A stretch of DNA of 64,000 nucleotides, taken from positions 890,501 to 954,500 of the forward strand of contig OY821782.1 in assembly GCA_963682175.1 (NCBI GenBank). Direction: 5' to 3'. The stretch is from Triglochin maritima (taxonomy: Eukaryota > Streptophyta > Magnoliopsida > Alismatales > Juncaginaceae). Position numbers and translations under genes: made by a program. The notes beneath the pieces were generated by a model. That model saw only the letters and a program-made list of their open reading frames with translations. It had not been told where the DNA came from and did not search any database. Below, piece after piece: positions 24,061-39,560 of this stretch (its first letter is position 1; every line of letters begins with the position of its first letter).

Positions 24061-24693
24061 AGAAAAGTCCCAAGTCAGTTAATGTATCTATTTTGGTGGC
24101 ATAACATGTTCTACAGAATTAGATTCTAGTATGTGTTGGTCTTGTGATAGTACCAACAGAAGTTGGCGGCGTTTGGTTGTTAGAGTCCATCAAAATGGTG
24201 ACAGAGGTAGAGAAGGATGGTGGCTGGGGTCTCTGTAATAAGATGCCATTCTGGCAAAACACCAGCAGTTGTCGTGGTTGGGATCCAAATCAACGTTTGA
24301 TTGTTGGAAGGAGAGGATTGTGGGTCCAACGTCATGTTGGTGGAGCGACTTGAACGCCTCCGACTTAGCTTGGTTGAGAAATTCCCATCGAAACCGTCGG
24401 ATGAGACCGACGGGATTGCGAGGATAAGAGAGGAGATGGAGAGAAAGAAAACTTTAGAGAGCAGAATAATTGGCGGGAGGAGGTCGGTGTCGGAGATCGC
24501 GAACGTGCCCAAACTCCCAAACAATAACATCCACCTAAACCAATTTTTGTACCCAAAATTCAAAACAAATAAAAAACAATAGAAAGAAAAGAGACTTCTT
24601 CTTCTTCTTCTTCAATCCCCACTCTTCCACTACAAAACACTCCACCTTCTCTTCTGCTTTCTCCTTCTCCTTCCTCTACCTGTCCAGATCGCA
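24061..24693. other. Upstream flank of the duplicated SnRK2 copy
   Basis: 24300-24540 is open in several frames but has no family I know. From about 24545 the sequence matches the SnRK2 leader, including a short CTT run. Confidence 0.4.
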
Positions 24694-26896
24694 ATGGAGA
24701 GGTATGAGCTGGTGAGGGACATTGAATCCGGCAACTTCGAGGTGGCCCGTCTGATGCGGAACAAGGAGACCAAGGAGCTCGTCGTCATCAAGTACATCGA
24801 GAGGGGTCGAAAGGTCCCACCTTTTCTCACTTAAAGTTTCGTTTTTGGGGTTTGGGGTTTTGGGTCAAAGGAGAAAGGTGGGGTTTTTATCGTGGAGTTG
24901 GGGTTTGGGTGTTTTTCCCCTAAAATTTGGATTTTTATGGCGGATTTGGGTTGTTTTTGGTGTTTCTCGATTGGGTTTTTATGATTTATCACAGAGTTAT
25001 TAGATTTGTGAGTTTTTTTTCCTATTTCTATTGTGTTTTCTTGAAGTTTAGATTAAAATAAAGTTTGATTTTGATGGGTTTGTTTGGTTAAGTGAAGTTA
25101 TGAGGTTGATGATTTGTGAAACTTGTGTCGTTGTCTTTGAAATGATTTGGTTACCAATGCAGATCCATGAGAATGTTGCGAGAGGGATCATTAACCATAG
25201 GTCGCTTTTACATCCCAATATCATCCGATTCAAGGAGGTAATGTTCACAGGGTATCCTGTTTGAAGTTAATCGAGTTTAGGTTTGGAATTGAATGGAAAC
25301 ATTGGTTTTTTGGTGTTTGTAGGTGGTTTTTACGCCGACCCATTTGGCTATAGTTATGGAGTATGCTGCTGGAGGCGAGCTTTTCGACCGGATTGTAACT
25401 GCCGGCAGATTTAGCGAAGATGAGGTTAAGCTATTTTTATGAGGCAATTCTAATCCGTGAAGCAGTTCATCTTTTTTAAAGTTGGATCTGTTTAATCAAC
25501 TTATGAGATAATCAGCTCTATGCCTCTACCCAAATTATAAAAATAATTTTGACTGTCAAAATAACTATGCTTGTTGCCTTGCAATTTTGTGTGAACGAGC
25601 ATACCAACTTGTTCTAATATGTTTTAGTCTTCCATCTTTTTTTTGGCATGAATGCTGGCTTTACCCAATTATTTTCTTTTGGTTTCAGGCAAGATATTTC
25701 TTCCAGCAGCTAATCTGCGGCGTCAGCTACTGCCACTTCTTGGTAACCATCAAACTATATTTTTCCTTAACAAAATTACATTATTTTAATCTAAACATTA
25801 GTTTTCAAGGCAAGTCTTTTTATTGAACATATTTTCTTGTTGGTTTTCCTTGCAGCAAATATGTCATCGGGATTTGAAGCTTGAGAACACACTTCTGGAC
25901 GGAAGTCCAGCGCCACGTCTCAAAATATGTGACTTTGGGTACTCAAAGGTCAGATATTCTGAAGCAACCATCTCTTCATTTTTCCCATTTTTTAATATTT
26001 TTCTGATTTATTAATGGTATTATGCAGTCATCACTGCTTCACTCGAGGCCCAAATCCACTGTTGGAACTCCAGCTTACATTGCACCGGAGGTGCTTTCGC
26101 GCCGGGAGTATGATGGCAAGGTGACCAATCTCAGTCCTATATTTTTCATGGTTGCAGAAAGATCATAGATGGCTAAAGTCTAAATTTTGTTGATCCAAGC
26201 ATAGGGGAATTGACCCATGGTTGAGTTGACGTGCAGATCTGAAAGTCTTGATTGAATGCTGTTTTTTTATTGGGAAATTTTATATTATCTTCTTTTGAGG
26301 GTATGGACGTGGATTCCCATGCTGGAAGTGTAAAGTGTAGTGCTGAAGACATGTGTTTAGAAGATCAACATATAAATTAGTTAAGAATGGTCTGGTGATT
26401 AGTTTCTTGTCCTCATTAATTATATAAGTTCCAAACATATGAGCTACATATACATATCTTCAAAACTATCAAATGAGCGGAGTTGTGAAACATTTGATGA
26501 CATCTCTGTGAATCATATATCGATATTAACTATCAATTTCCCTTTTGTTTAAAATATGCTTCATCTGCATGCTCATGAGTATCTTACAAAGATCGTGATC
26601 TCTCACCCAAAATATTTTTTTTACCTTTTCCTACTTGCACTATGAGAATTCATATATCATGCTTAATTTTTTATCGCGACTTCAGAAACATACTTCCTTT
26701 ACATGTTTGAACGTTCTCCTGTATGAAATTTTTAACATTTGATGGATCTACGCAAAAACGCCATGTGCCATCCTTCTTTTTCACCAATATTACTGGTGAG
26801 CTGAAAGGTGAGCGACTTGGACGAATGACTCCTGTTTTGAGCAACTCGTTGACCTGCCTTTCAATTTCAATTTTTTGAAAGTGAGGATAGCGGTAT

Positions 26897-28565
26897 TGTA
26901 ACGTCCTCAAACACAGCGGAAAATTTCAAATTTAAATCATACAATCAACGAGGACATTACGAAAGAAATACACACACTGGTACACCAACATATAATATAT
27001 ATATGTGAACGAGTTTACAAAAGAATGTGATTACATCAAAAGATCATATACAGAGAATATACACAAGTAATCACAACCACCTCAAAATGTAGGGAAGCAG
27101 GATCAGGTCTCGAGTGCTCCCTCCGCCGACGCCACCCACCTAACGTCGCTCTCGGCCTGAAAGCAGACAATGAATGCCTGAGTTTCCAGGAGGAAACCCA
27201 GTATGCCAAACCCTAACACATATATGGACAGAAATGAAATGAGCAAAGAAACGTAAAACACCACAACATAAACACTCGCTAAGTTCCCGGGACCTCTCTC
27301 CCGGTCATAGCCCAACAACACGGGTCTCAAGGGTCCTCTCACCCCAACCCACCAACACACGTGCACACAAGGCACCGCCGGTCCAAAACACGGCCACACA
27401 ACCCCCTCATTGCCTCAGTGTTACCGGAGCCACGGTTTTGCATCATTCGCCGGAGCCACGGCCACAAATCACAACCCGTGTCACCACTAATCGCTATAGG
27501 GCCGGAATGTCTGTGCCGTCGCCCCAAAAGGGCCGGAGACCCGTTGCCTTCTAGCCAATCAATAGCAACACACACACACACACACACAAAAACAGTGTAA
27601 AACGGTCGAACAAAACATGGCTTCTGGTCGACCGATCCTCACCCAGAGAACTGGCCCAACCGAAAAACCCGCCAAACGGTCGACCGACAAAGGGGTCCCG
27701 GTCGACCGAAAAGCACCAGTAGAAATCCATTTTCGCAATCAACAGTAAAACAGTCGAACAACCGAACCCTATCGGTCGACCGAAAACCACCAGTAGAACT
27801 CACCCAGAGTCCTCACATCACGGTCGACTGAAACCACACTTCCGGTCGACCGGCCATTAAGTTAACTTAAACGTCGGTCGAACGAGTCAAACAGGCGGTC
27901 GACCGTTTAGATGGTCAACGCCCCAACCGACCTACAACAGTACTTTCGGTCGACCGGCAAAGGGGTCCCGTTCGACCGAAAATACACAGGACGTTTTCTC
28001 TCACTAAAAAATGCATAACCGGTCGACCGCCCAAAAGGGCATCGTTCGACCGGTGCGAGGGATTCGCCCAAAATACACTATAACCGGTCGACCGAACCAA
28101 AACACCGGTCGACCGTTTATAGTTCAGAAACGGCTGTGCAGGTCCGACGAGCCCGAAACGGCCTACCGTCGACCGCTCCCACTCCCACACTAACACTAGG
28201 TGAGCTTGAAAGCAAGTTTGACATACCTTAAGGCTTGAAGAAGCCTTTGAAGAAACGACGACGAGCTTTTCCACGATAAACTCGAACTCCGGCGAACACA
28301 ACGACGATCCCCGCACTTCCGGCGTCTCCAACAGCCCCCTCGCCTCCACAAATGCCGACCAAACTCTGATGGAGAGAGAGACGCGTCTAGAGAGAGAGAG
28401 AGTGAGTGAGAGAGAAAAGAACGAGAGAGAGAGAGAGTGAGGAGAGAGAGTAAAACCAACCTTTATATACTTTTCTCCGACTCGATCTCAGCCGTCCATC
28501 TCAATCCATCACTAATCCTCTCCTAAACACAATTAAGAACAGTAAGCAAGGGTCAGGATCTAACA
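26897..28565 (+). mobile_element. Solo LTR, CGGTCGACCG family, inside gypsy pol
   Basis: 1669 bp, TGTAACGTCCTC...GGATCTAACA, with a perfect 5-bp target duplication GGTAT (26892-26896 and 28566-28570). It interrupts the RT codons of the host element exactly at the duplication. It contains the AATGCCTGAGTTTCC box (27170), a CCGG/CACA-rich block (27290-27540), about nine exact CGGTCGACCG palindromes plus variants (27600-28180), and a GA/CT-rich end. Confidence 0.92.
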
Positions 28566-29526
28566 GGTATGGGCGAACATTCACCGCTTCTGTGCTTGGA
28601 TGTAAGGGAATGCAATGGTCTATGGAGCGAGGTGGAGGTAGGCCGATGGGTTCAGCAAACACATCTTGAAATTCATCCAATAGTTTTACCAAAAATGGTG
28701 GCTGTTGTTCTGTATTGTTGTCTAAAGACAATGTGTTCGTAGTAGTTGGTGTGGCCTGCAAACACATGTAACAGGAGCTTACACCCCCTGATGTGACCAT
28801 CTTGTTGAAGCCTGCTGGAGAAAGTGGATGAGCCAAGGCAGAGTCATCGCCACAGAGTTTTATTTGTTGTCCTTGTAGGCAGAATTCCATCGTTAGAGTA
28901 GCATAGTTTGTCAAGATCGGCCCCAATGTAGCCAACCATTGAATGCCTAAAACGACATCTGTGCCTTCAATGTCCAGTACGAACAGGTCCAGGTTGAAGG
29001 TGTGAGATTGCAGAATCAAGGTGACCTCATTGCAGATTTGATGACAATGGAGGTAAGCGCCGCTGCCAACACGGACCTTGAATGGTTGGGTGGGTGATGT
29101 GGGTAGTGCCAGAAAGGATGACATGCGGTTAGAAATAAAATTACTTGTACTACCGCTGTCAATAAGCACCTGAATGGTATGGCCATTTATGCTCCCTTTC
29201 ATACTCATTGATTTGGCCGAGCGTTGCCCCAAAAAGGCATTAAGGCTAATTTCTGGGCTGAGCTCTTCCTCCGGTTGCGGAGTCAAATCGACTATTGGTG
29301 TCTCCAAGTCGTCAGTTGAGTTATCTTCCACTTCTAAATAAAGGAGTGAAGCACGCCCCTTGCAACGGTGACCTGGTGTGAATCGCTCGTCACAGTTAAA
29401 ACACAACCCTTTTGCTCTTCGATCTTGCTGCTCGGCTACTGTTAGTCTACGAATAGGGAGTTTATTTGTTGGTTGTGACATGGGAGAAGCTACAAGCTGT
29501 GATTGTGGGTTTGGCGGGCAACCCAA
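28566..29526 (-). pseudogene. Ty3/gypsy zinc knuckle, protease and N-terminal RT
   Basis: The frame shows the knuckle GLCFNCDERFTPGHRC, the aspartic protease motif VLIDSGSTSNFIS and the RT lead-in DEFQDVFAEPIGLPP. It is cut by the solo LTR after VNVRPY; the frame resumes beyond the LTR (26896-26747) with [18 protein letters not shown] and WRFCVD. The integrase and RNase H are missing. Confidence 0.85.
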
Positions 29527-30287
29527 GGTCTTGGTAATGATCGGGTGTCAGCAAACTGATCTTCGAAAACTCGAGCTAAAGCAAATGCGTCATCCAGATC
29601 GCGAGGTCGTTGTGCTGTAACTGCACGCTGAATTTTGGGTTGGAGTCCAGAAATAAATGAACTCTTTAGGATATCAGGTGTAAAGCCAGTCACTTTACTA
29701 GCCAAAGCCTCAAACTTATTTTGATAGTCGACCACTGAAACTGATTGTGAAAGCTTCATTAGTTGACCAGCTGGGTCGGTGTATTCTGATGGACCAAATC
29801 TCTTATTCAGACCAGAGACGAAAGTGTCCCAATCTGTAAGACGGCCTGCTTGAGCCATGCTTTGGAACCAACAAGAGGCCGGTGTGTCGAGGTGCATGGA
29901 GGCTAGGAGTAACTTGTCTTCCTGTGGTGTTGCATAGTACATGAAGTACCGTTGAACGCTAAAAAGCCAATCAGCAGGGTCGCCAGAGGAAAAACGAGGG
30001 AATGTCAAACGAAGGTTTCGGTTTGTATGTGTCTCCGGTTGAGCTTCTGGTGTGCGGAGTGTTGAGTGCGGGCCTGGGCCAAGAACACTTGATGAAGGTT
30101 GATGAGGTGGAGTGGAATTAGCTCGTATTTGCTCGATCATTGTGGCCAAGAAACGTTGTTCCCGTTCTTGCTCACGTTGCTGTGAAAGTTGGTCACGGTT
30201 TTCAAATGCCGTATTGATTTGTGCTAGTAGTCTCTCAAAAGTGTCATCTTCTGTGTTTGGGTTGTGTGTTCGAGTCTGTGGTGCCAT
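29490..30287 (-). pseudogene. Ty3/gypsy gag
   Basis: Starts MAPQTRTHNPN 32 bases after the LTR. It holds the gag capsid motifs (LTFPRFSSGDPADWLFSVQR and WDTFVSGLNKRFGPSEY). It runs 265 residues, then stops where the downstream frame (zinc knuckle, protease) takes over, overlapping between 29490 and 29526. In plant gypsy elements of this type gag and pol are usually one frame, so a single-base frameshift is likely. Confidence 0.8.
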
Positions 30288-30319
30288 TGAGGAGGTTGAG
30301 GTACAATGAAAGCACCAAT

Positions 30320-30738
30320 TGTTAGAGGAACTTTAGTGTGGTAGCTACAGTGAGATAGATTAGAGATATAATAGAGGGTAAAGACAGAAGCGTTGTAGAA
30401 TGAGGGAGAAGGGAGAGAGAGATGAGGGAGAAGAAAGAGAGAAGATTGTTGAATATTGTCTGCTTATTTCCTCTCACAGCTGATACAATTATAGGCTATT
30501 AGCCCTTGATTATTGCCTAAACAAAAGCACTAATAAAAATAGAAATGTAAAGCAAATCCTTAAATCCTCCCTAAATCCTGCCTAAGGCTTAGCTGTCCAA
30601 ATTTCCTCTTGCTGGCTGATTTCAAATCAGACCTAAATTGCACTTTTCAATTTTAGCATCATCAGTGCATGATTGAATGCAATTGTATCTCTGTTACGTC
30701 TTGTGTAAACCTTTAGGGGCTGGTTTAATTGTGTAACA
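30320..30738 (-). repeat. 5' LTR of the gypsy element
   Basis: Begins TGTTACACAATTAAACC and ends CCTCTAACA on the minus strand. Its outer edge abuts SnRK2 intron 8 at ATCTT, which matches the parent intron at about 15733-15740. Confidence 0.8.
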
Positions 30739-31121
30739 ATCTTTCTTTGCTTGTATTTTGTGAAAAGTGATATGATTTTTGTGTTCAGAGGATAACAATC
30801 AAGGAGATAAGGAGGCATCCATGGTTCTTGGAGAACTTGCCGAAAGAGCTAAGCGAGGCATCCCAGGCCAAATACTACCAGCGAGGTAGTGCTCCTGCAT
30901 TCTCTCCTCTGAGTGTGGAGGATATCATGAAGACAGTAGAGGCGGCGAGGGTGCCACCATCTTCATGCACTCCTATACTTGGATTGGATTGCGTTCCGGA
31001 CGAGGACGAGGAAAAGGAAGTGAAGGGCAAGAAAAAGCAGGAGGAAGAAGAGGACGAGGAAGACGAGTACGATAGAACTGTTAAGCAAGTCCATGCTAGT
31101 GGAGAATTTCATCTAAGTTAG

Positions 31122-32003
31122 ATTTCAGGCTACCGGCATTATAGAATTATGAATATGGAGTCCCTTTCATTGTTGTTATTTTATTCCTACTATTATTGTG
31201 TTATTATATTTAGTTTATGTATATTCAGACTGTTAGTTATGTATTGTTTGAATTCTGTAAACTGTAAAGGTGTGCTTACAACTTTGAGGTTTTGCAATAG
31301 ATTGAGTCTGGGAAAGGGAAAAGGTGCGCCATCACTGTGGTCATTTCAATTATACGCAGTATCTCTGTTTCAAGTAATCAAAGATTAAGGGTTAACAATG
31401 TAACATCTAATACATTTAGACCCTATGTGGTCTTCTTTCTTTCAAAAAAGCAAACGATTATTGTACCAGTCTAGTTATCGTCTCACGTTGTCTAAACATT
31501 TTAGAGATTTATCTGTGAACATATTGGATCATGCTCTATCCAAACTTACAGGTCATTATAACTATTAACAATGTGAATGTTAATTAATGGACTGGGTTCT
31601 AAAAGATAAAAGTATCTGAATGAGAAACTAACCCCAAACAGTAAATGCAAGAACAGATGGCAAGCAAAACACACACTTGTATGTATTATTGTTGGCTGAA
31701 TAACTAAAAGACAGAAATGAGAGTTTGGAAGCAGTGACACTGACATGACGTAAATCAAGAAGTTTCCTTGCAATATTTTAACAGATCGAGTTGGAGTGTG
31801 AGCACATACTTAAATAAGATGCTTAATGTGATTTTACAACTTTATGACATTTTGATAGTTAGATGATTCATCTAGCATTCCTCTATTTTCTTTTGAGGTG
31901 AAATCTATTTTCAATTCCCACTCGAACAAACCAAAGCACCCACAGGCGGTGCCACATCCCCACTCTAGTCTTGTCTCCCCAAATTCCAAATTAGGGTTTC
32001 CAA
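31122..32003. other. 3' flank of the SnRK2 copy and promoter side of the I9 gene
   Basis: 31122-31760 matches the SnRK2 3' flank (16135-16740). The I9 gene starts at 32004 after a short AT-rich stretch; I see no distinct TATA box. Confidence 0.5.
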
Positions 32004-33931
32004 ATGGCCGCCGCCGCCGCCTCCACCGAGTCCGCCGTCCACATCGTCTACGTCGAGAGACCCGAGGGCGACGTCGATCACGAGGCCTTCCACATCCGAA
32101 CCCTCGCCTCCGTCCTCGGCAGGTGGGAATTTTCACTTCCGCCCCCTTTTTCGGGGGATTTTGGTTGATTAGGGTTTGGATGTTGGTAAAGTTGGGTTCT
32201 TTGTTGGTTGCAGCGAGGAAGCGGCGAAGGAAGCGATGCTTTACAGCTACAAGACTGCTGCTAGTGGATTTTCTGCTAAGTTGACTCCCAAGCAAGTCGA
32301 GGAGATCTCAAGTAATCATCTTTAGTGTCTCTGATGTTGTTTTAATAAGGTCGATTGGGAGTTTGAAGGAGATTTGGTGATTTCGTGCTGGTTGATAAAT
32401 GATAGTATGATTGAAAGTCAAAGAAGTTGAGGAGATATCAATTAAGGTTTTTTGTTCTAAAGTTGTTTTCTTTAGTGTCCTAGAGTTTTTTTTTTCTTTT
32501 TCTTTTTTTGGTTAGGATATCTTGGGTTGGTTTATAGTTGGTGATCTTGGGTTGGTTGATAAATGATAATTGGTGATACAAAATGTAGTAGAGTGATTTT
32601 AAGCTGAGGAGATATCAATTAAGGGTTTTTGTTTCAAGGTTATTTTCTTTAATTGATTAAGGGTTTTGTTAAGGTTGATTGGGAGTTTGAAGGAGATATG
32701 AGGATTTCGTGTTGGTATGATAAATGATAGTTGGCGATATGAGATGCATCAGAATGATTTTAAGATGCAAAGACAACTTAGTGTGGGAAATGGGGTTGGA
32801 ACAACCATCATTTCAAGAATCAAGATATCCTAGGATTGATATGCAATGTTGGACTGTAAGTGATCCTGCAACTGTTGATAAAGAACGATGTGTATTGATG
32901 TCAGAGATCAGGGATGTTACGACAAGTCAATACACCAAGAAATTGGTTTGCATATTGTTTTTTTATCATTAGTTTAATATGGTTGAATGCTGGTCATTAA
33001 ATATCGTCGAGTTCATCATAGCATCATAGATAAGTTTCTTCGTCATAGTATCACCAAGGAGTTCACATGGTTCCAGTTAAGAATGTTGAGTGTTGAGACG
33101 CCTCTGTGTTCAATTGAAGCTGATACCACAGAACAATTTGTGGTAAAACCAGGAAAGAAAAAGGATCTTGTTGCTTTCAGTGTTTAACATTGTTAAGTCA
33201 GGCTGACTAGTTGGGCCAGTCAACTTGAGCCCGACCGTCGACTAGTTGAACAGACTTGAAATCATGGGCCCTGGTATTTTCAATGGATTTAAAAAAAGAG
33301 AGGGTAGAGACGTAGAGTTGAGATTATCACTCCAGGTCTAAGTACAGGAACATATTAAGAGTAATAAGTGCAGGAACTAACAAACGTTTAAACTGCAGTC
33401 GGAGAACCCCATAATAGCGAAGTTTACATGAATGTGGCTACTAACGTCATTTGTACTGTGAGTCAAACAAGTCCATTAGAGATATGCCTCTGCCATAATT
33501 ATGTTAAGATTGGGAAAAGGTGCTCCAATCTAGTAAAGGTCTCTTATTGACCTATAATGCCAAGGACAATTGCCTATCTTGTATTTGCAACTAGTAGGAC
33601 TTCAGCATTTTATGAGCTTGTGAACATTTGAAAATTTATTTTTGGCTTATGGTTGAGTTTTAGGTGGGTTTGTTGGTGGAAGCCCACAAAGGGTCTCAAA
33701 TTATTTATAGAAAAAAAACTTTGAAGGACTACTGTGAGTTCTTTTCTAGATGTTGAGTCTTTTCTCGTGGGTGAATAATAATGATCGTACTACTATCTTG
33801 CATATCTCTTGACACAAACTGAAATGATGTTGGTGATACGTTTTCTCTTCACAGAACAACCAGGTGTTCTCCAGGTGGTGCCAAGCAGGACTCTTCAGCT
33901 TCACAGTGAACCTGGCAGTCTCAATGTGTAA
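32004..33931 (+). CDS. Stand-alone inhibitor I9 (subtilisin propeptide-like) protein
   Basis: Three exons: 32004-32122, 32214-32311 and 33855-33931. They join in frame to 97 residues. The motifs HIVYVERPEG, AMLYSYKTAASGFSAKLT and QPGVLQVVPSRTLQLH are those of the I9 fold, the propeptide that inhibits subtilisin-like proteases. There is no catalytic domain downstream and no signal peptide. Short free I9 proteins of this kind are known in plants (Arabidopsis SPI-1, At1g71950) as inhibitors of subtilases. The N-terminus is Ala-rich. The second intron (1.5 kb) contains no recognisable gene. The terminal exon is only 77 nt, but its fit to the family C-terminus makes it convincing. Confidence 0.85.
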
Positions 33932-34503
33932 AGAGAGCTCCCTACATGAGCCCACATTGAAACTAGTCTCCAAAGTGCTAGTGGTTGGATCATGGTGCAA
34001 ACAATGTCATGATGCATATACATATTAAATAAAATAATCAGACTTGTATGTGTTTAACCATATCATTACTGAGGTAATGTGTTTTAAAGTGTAGTGTATA
34101 TTTTTATCATGCAATTAGTTTTTTCACATGTTATTGCCAACAAAAGAAGACAATTAGAGCCAACAACCTCCTCAACGAGACAATCAGAGCCCAACCTCCA
34201 CAGATTGCTAATTAGCACTAGCAAGACGGCAGGCATCTTCAATAAAAAAAATCTTAAATTTAAAGGAAGAAAACGAGAACATCATATCATATCGACGTAT
34301 GTTTAAAACAGTAAAATACATACACGGTAGGCAGTAAGCACGACAGCATCAAAAGTACTGTCATACTTGAATGTTTTATGATAATGTTTTTCCATCTTCA
34401 TTGCAATCAAACCTCTTCAGCTTGCCACTAAATCAAGAAATTTGAAAAATGCAAGTTCCGTGAAACCGTCAACAAACCAAAATCAAAATGTTGTCCCATT
34501 TGG
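33932..34503. other. Convergent intergenic region
   Basis: Lies between the 3' ends of the I9 gene (+) and the CDPK gene (-). It contains both 3' UTRs; I see nothing else in it. Confidence 0.6.
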
Positions 34504-37549
<3,046 letters not shown>

Positions 37550-38399
37550 GGATTTTTTCTGATGGATTTGGGTTAGAATCAGGTGGGGATCATGGGATTG
37601 TGGGAAAGATTTGATCTTGGTGAGTCTAAAGGTTGTGGGTCTGATTCTTGCTCTGTTTTCTTTGGAGTATTTGAGAGATTTGAAGTTTGAACTGTTCAAG
37701 ATCAGATGGCTAAAGATGACTTTTTCATTTTCATCTAAGGACGAAGATGGTGATGTTTGGGATTAGAAAAGATAATAAAAATAATAACAACAACTCGTTT
37801 TGAGATCAGAAAGATTGGAACTTTTGTCCCACACAGTGTCAGACAGGTGGGAGTTTGGAGCATTTCTCTTATTTATTCAAACTGTGATGGTTATAATTCA
37901 AAAGGGGTTGCTAAGACTTGAGAAGGGAGGATGGATATAGAGGGAAAGAAGAGATTGGAATCTTTGAGTCAAAGTAAAAGGTAAATACAGGAACAGGTTA
38001 AAGGTCAATGCAAGAAAATTTCACAGCACTTTGTTTGTGTTGTTTCATTTATTAATCGTAGAGTTGAGATATGGTGTCTAGACATGTTTTCCCCCTTCTT
38101 TTCTAGACTAGGGGTGTTAGTGACGTGGAAAGTGACGGAAATTGATTTTCGGAGTCAACCGGAAAGTAAAGGAAAACAGAATCCAGTGGAAAACAGTTTC
38201 CCTTTGACTGAAATTTGTTGTTTGTGCATGCGTCGGAAAGTGATTTGGGAAAAAAAGATTTCTGTTGTTTGATCACTTCTTATGTCCACTGCGACGGGTC
38301 GGTCGGGGGTCTCGCTCCTCCTGAAAATCAAGCACAATGTAAAAATTCCAACAGTTTTAATAAAGAAAATGGACTACCGAACTAGTTTCGATCAACTGA
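37550..38399. other. CDPK upstream region
   Basis: 5' flank of the CDPK gene. No TATA box stands out. A segment at 38095-38330 is rich in short CGGAAA/TTTCCG strings and may belong to the repeat that follows. Confidence 0.4.
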
Positions 38400-38760
38400 A
38401 ATGCGACTTCTCATAGTGAACGTAAACGGAAGACCGAACTAAGTTCGGTCGTCCGAACGGGTCATTCCAGTTACGAATTCGATGGACCGAAATATGTTCG
38501 GTCGTCCGTTATATTCATTTCGGTGGACCGAATGTTTGACGGTCGACCGAAAAAATTGGTTTCCGTGGCTTTCCGACCTCAAAGTGACGGAAAACTCAAA
38601 TAAAATTTTATACATACCACAAAATTCGACGGAATCCATGTTTTCGTGCACAAACAACTCCTTTCCGGAATCCAAATTCAGTTTCCGTCGGATTCTCTCG
38701 GAATCCGACTGCACAAACCCTCATGTTGCTGCAACTCATCGTCAGAAAAGGTTTGATTGA
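38400..38760. repeat. Repeat with a CGGTCGACCG-type cluster
   Basis: One exact CGGTCGACCG (38540-38549) and several variants (CGGTCGTCCG, CGGTGGACCG) within 160 bases. The flanking sequence does not match the solo LTRs. Its boundaries are unclear. Confidence 0.5.
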
Positions 38761-39349
38761 TTGCCTTGGTTAACATGCTATTGCCATTGACCCACATGAA
38801 ACCATGATTTGCTTAGATGGACGGACTATTTTAAAATTGTATGTTCATGAAATAGGACGGGTGGCATGTTATGTGGTTCCCACTTAATTATCTACTATTA
38901 TAATAACTTATTTCGAAGGGCCAAGACGGTGGTTTTTGAGTTTTTCATTTTTTGGTATATATATATAATGACATTTAGAACTTCTCAACTAAAACAAGGT
39001 TTTGTCGGCAGAATTTGATTACTGGAGGTCAACTAATAACTCAGGGTAGAAAAATAACATCAAGTAAAACCAAAAGTTAGAAAATCATGTGTTAATTGCA
39101 CCAGTTATACCTTGCAACTCATTTATAATACAGGGTTTAAACTCCAGAAGTGTCAAACTAGTTAGCTAGCGAAGCCCAATATCTTTTGTTCGAGAATAAT
39201 AGGCATACATCATATTTCCATAGATTCGCCAATCTTGAAACAGAAATCTTCAATCACTAAATGATGGTTGCATTTTTGTAAGACAAAGATAAAGGTGGAC
39301 ACATCAGCCAAGCTGGACAAAGACTCAAAAGGCCAAAAAATTCTAGAGA
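38761..39349. other. Intergenic sequence
   Basis: AT-rich; no gene or clear element seen. Confidence 0.4.
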
Positions 39350-39560
39350 TTAAAGTCAACTAAAGTCATCCTTAACCATGACCTGGTCATAAACTTTCTC
39401 TTTTCCAAATCAGTTTTTTCTCCCCAACCCACTTTCTTCGCTTTCCTACATTATTCACCTCTTAACCACAACCCACCACTAGGATTGCTTCCTACTACAT
39501 CACCTCACGACCCCACTTAAAACACATCATTGGTGGTGGTATTTCAGAGGTTATTTCCCA
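39350..39560. repeat. Dispersed repeat, copy 1
   Basis: Shares a run of short matches with 58560-58720: AACCATGA...GGTCA, AACTTTCT, ATCAGTTTTTTCT, CCACTTTCTTC/CTACTTTCTTC, ATTATTCACC/ACTATTCACC and TTAACCACAACCCAC. Probably a small MITE-like element; ends not resolved. Confidence 0.5.

Larger units (their letters stand above)
26747..30738 (-). mobile_element. Truncated Ty3/gypsy retrotransposon in the SnRK2 copy
   Basis: Read on the minus strand: a 5' LTR (30738-30320, TGTTACAC...CTCTAACA, 419 bp), a primer-binding region ATTGGTGCTTTCATT directly after it, gag, protease and the start of RT. It then ends abruptly at 26747, where SnRK2 intron 6 begins. The rest of pol and the 3' LTR are missing. 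A solo LTR (26897-28565) is inserted in the RT. Confidence 0.88.
24694..31121 (+). pseudogene. Broken duplicate of the SnRK2 gene
   Basis: Exon equivalents: 24694-24813, 25163-25237, 25323-25424, 25689-25742, 25856-25948, 26028-26120, and the last exon 30789-31121. Exons 7 and 8 are absent: sequence matching the parent stops at about 26746 (intron 6) and resumes at 30739 (intron 8), with a Ty3/gypsy element between. The Gly loop has changed from GSGNFG to ESGNFE and the conserved Glu in VAREIIN is Gly, so kinase activity would be lost even without the deletion. Exons 3-6 and their introns are almost identical to the parent, whereas exon 1 differs at several codons. The acidic tail is slightly shorter. 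Confidence 0.92.

Noticed and set aside
24301..24582. Open frame with a Glu/Arg-rich stretch (IREEMERKK)
   Set aside because: No recognised family and partly overlapping the SnRK2 leader copy; probably chance or a scrap of another gene.
32724..33187. Open frames inside intron 2 of the I9 gene
   Set aside because: No known motif, no splice pattern linking them, and the flanking exons join in frame without them.
37550..37699. Longer CDPK start at the upstream in-frame ATG (37699)
   Set aside because: The added 50 residues are basic and unlike CPK4/11 N-termini; the downstream ATG gives the expected short N-terminus. Transcript data could overturn this.
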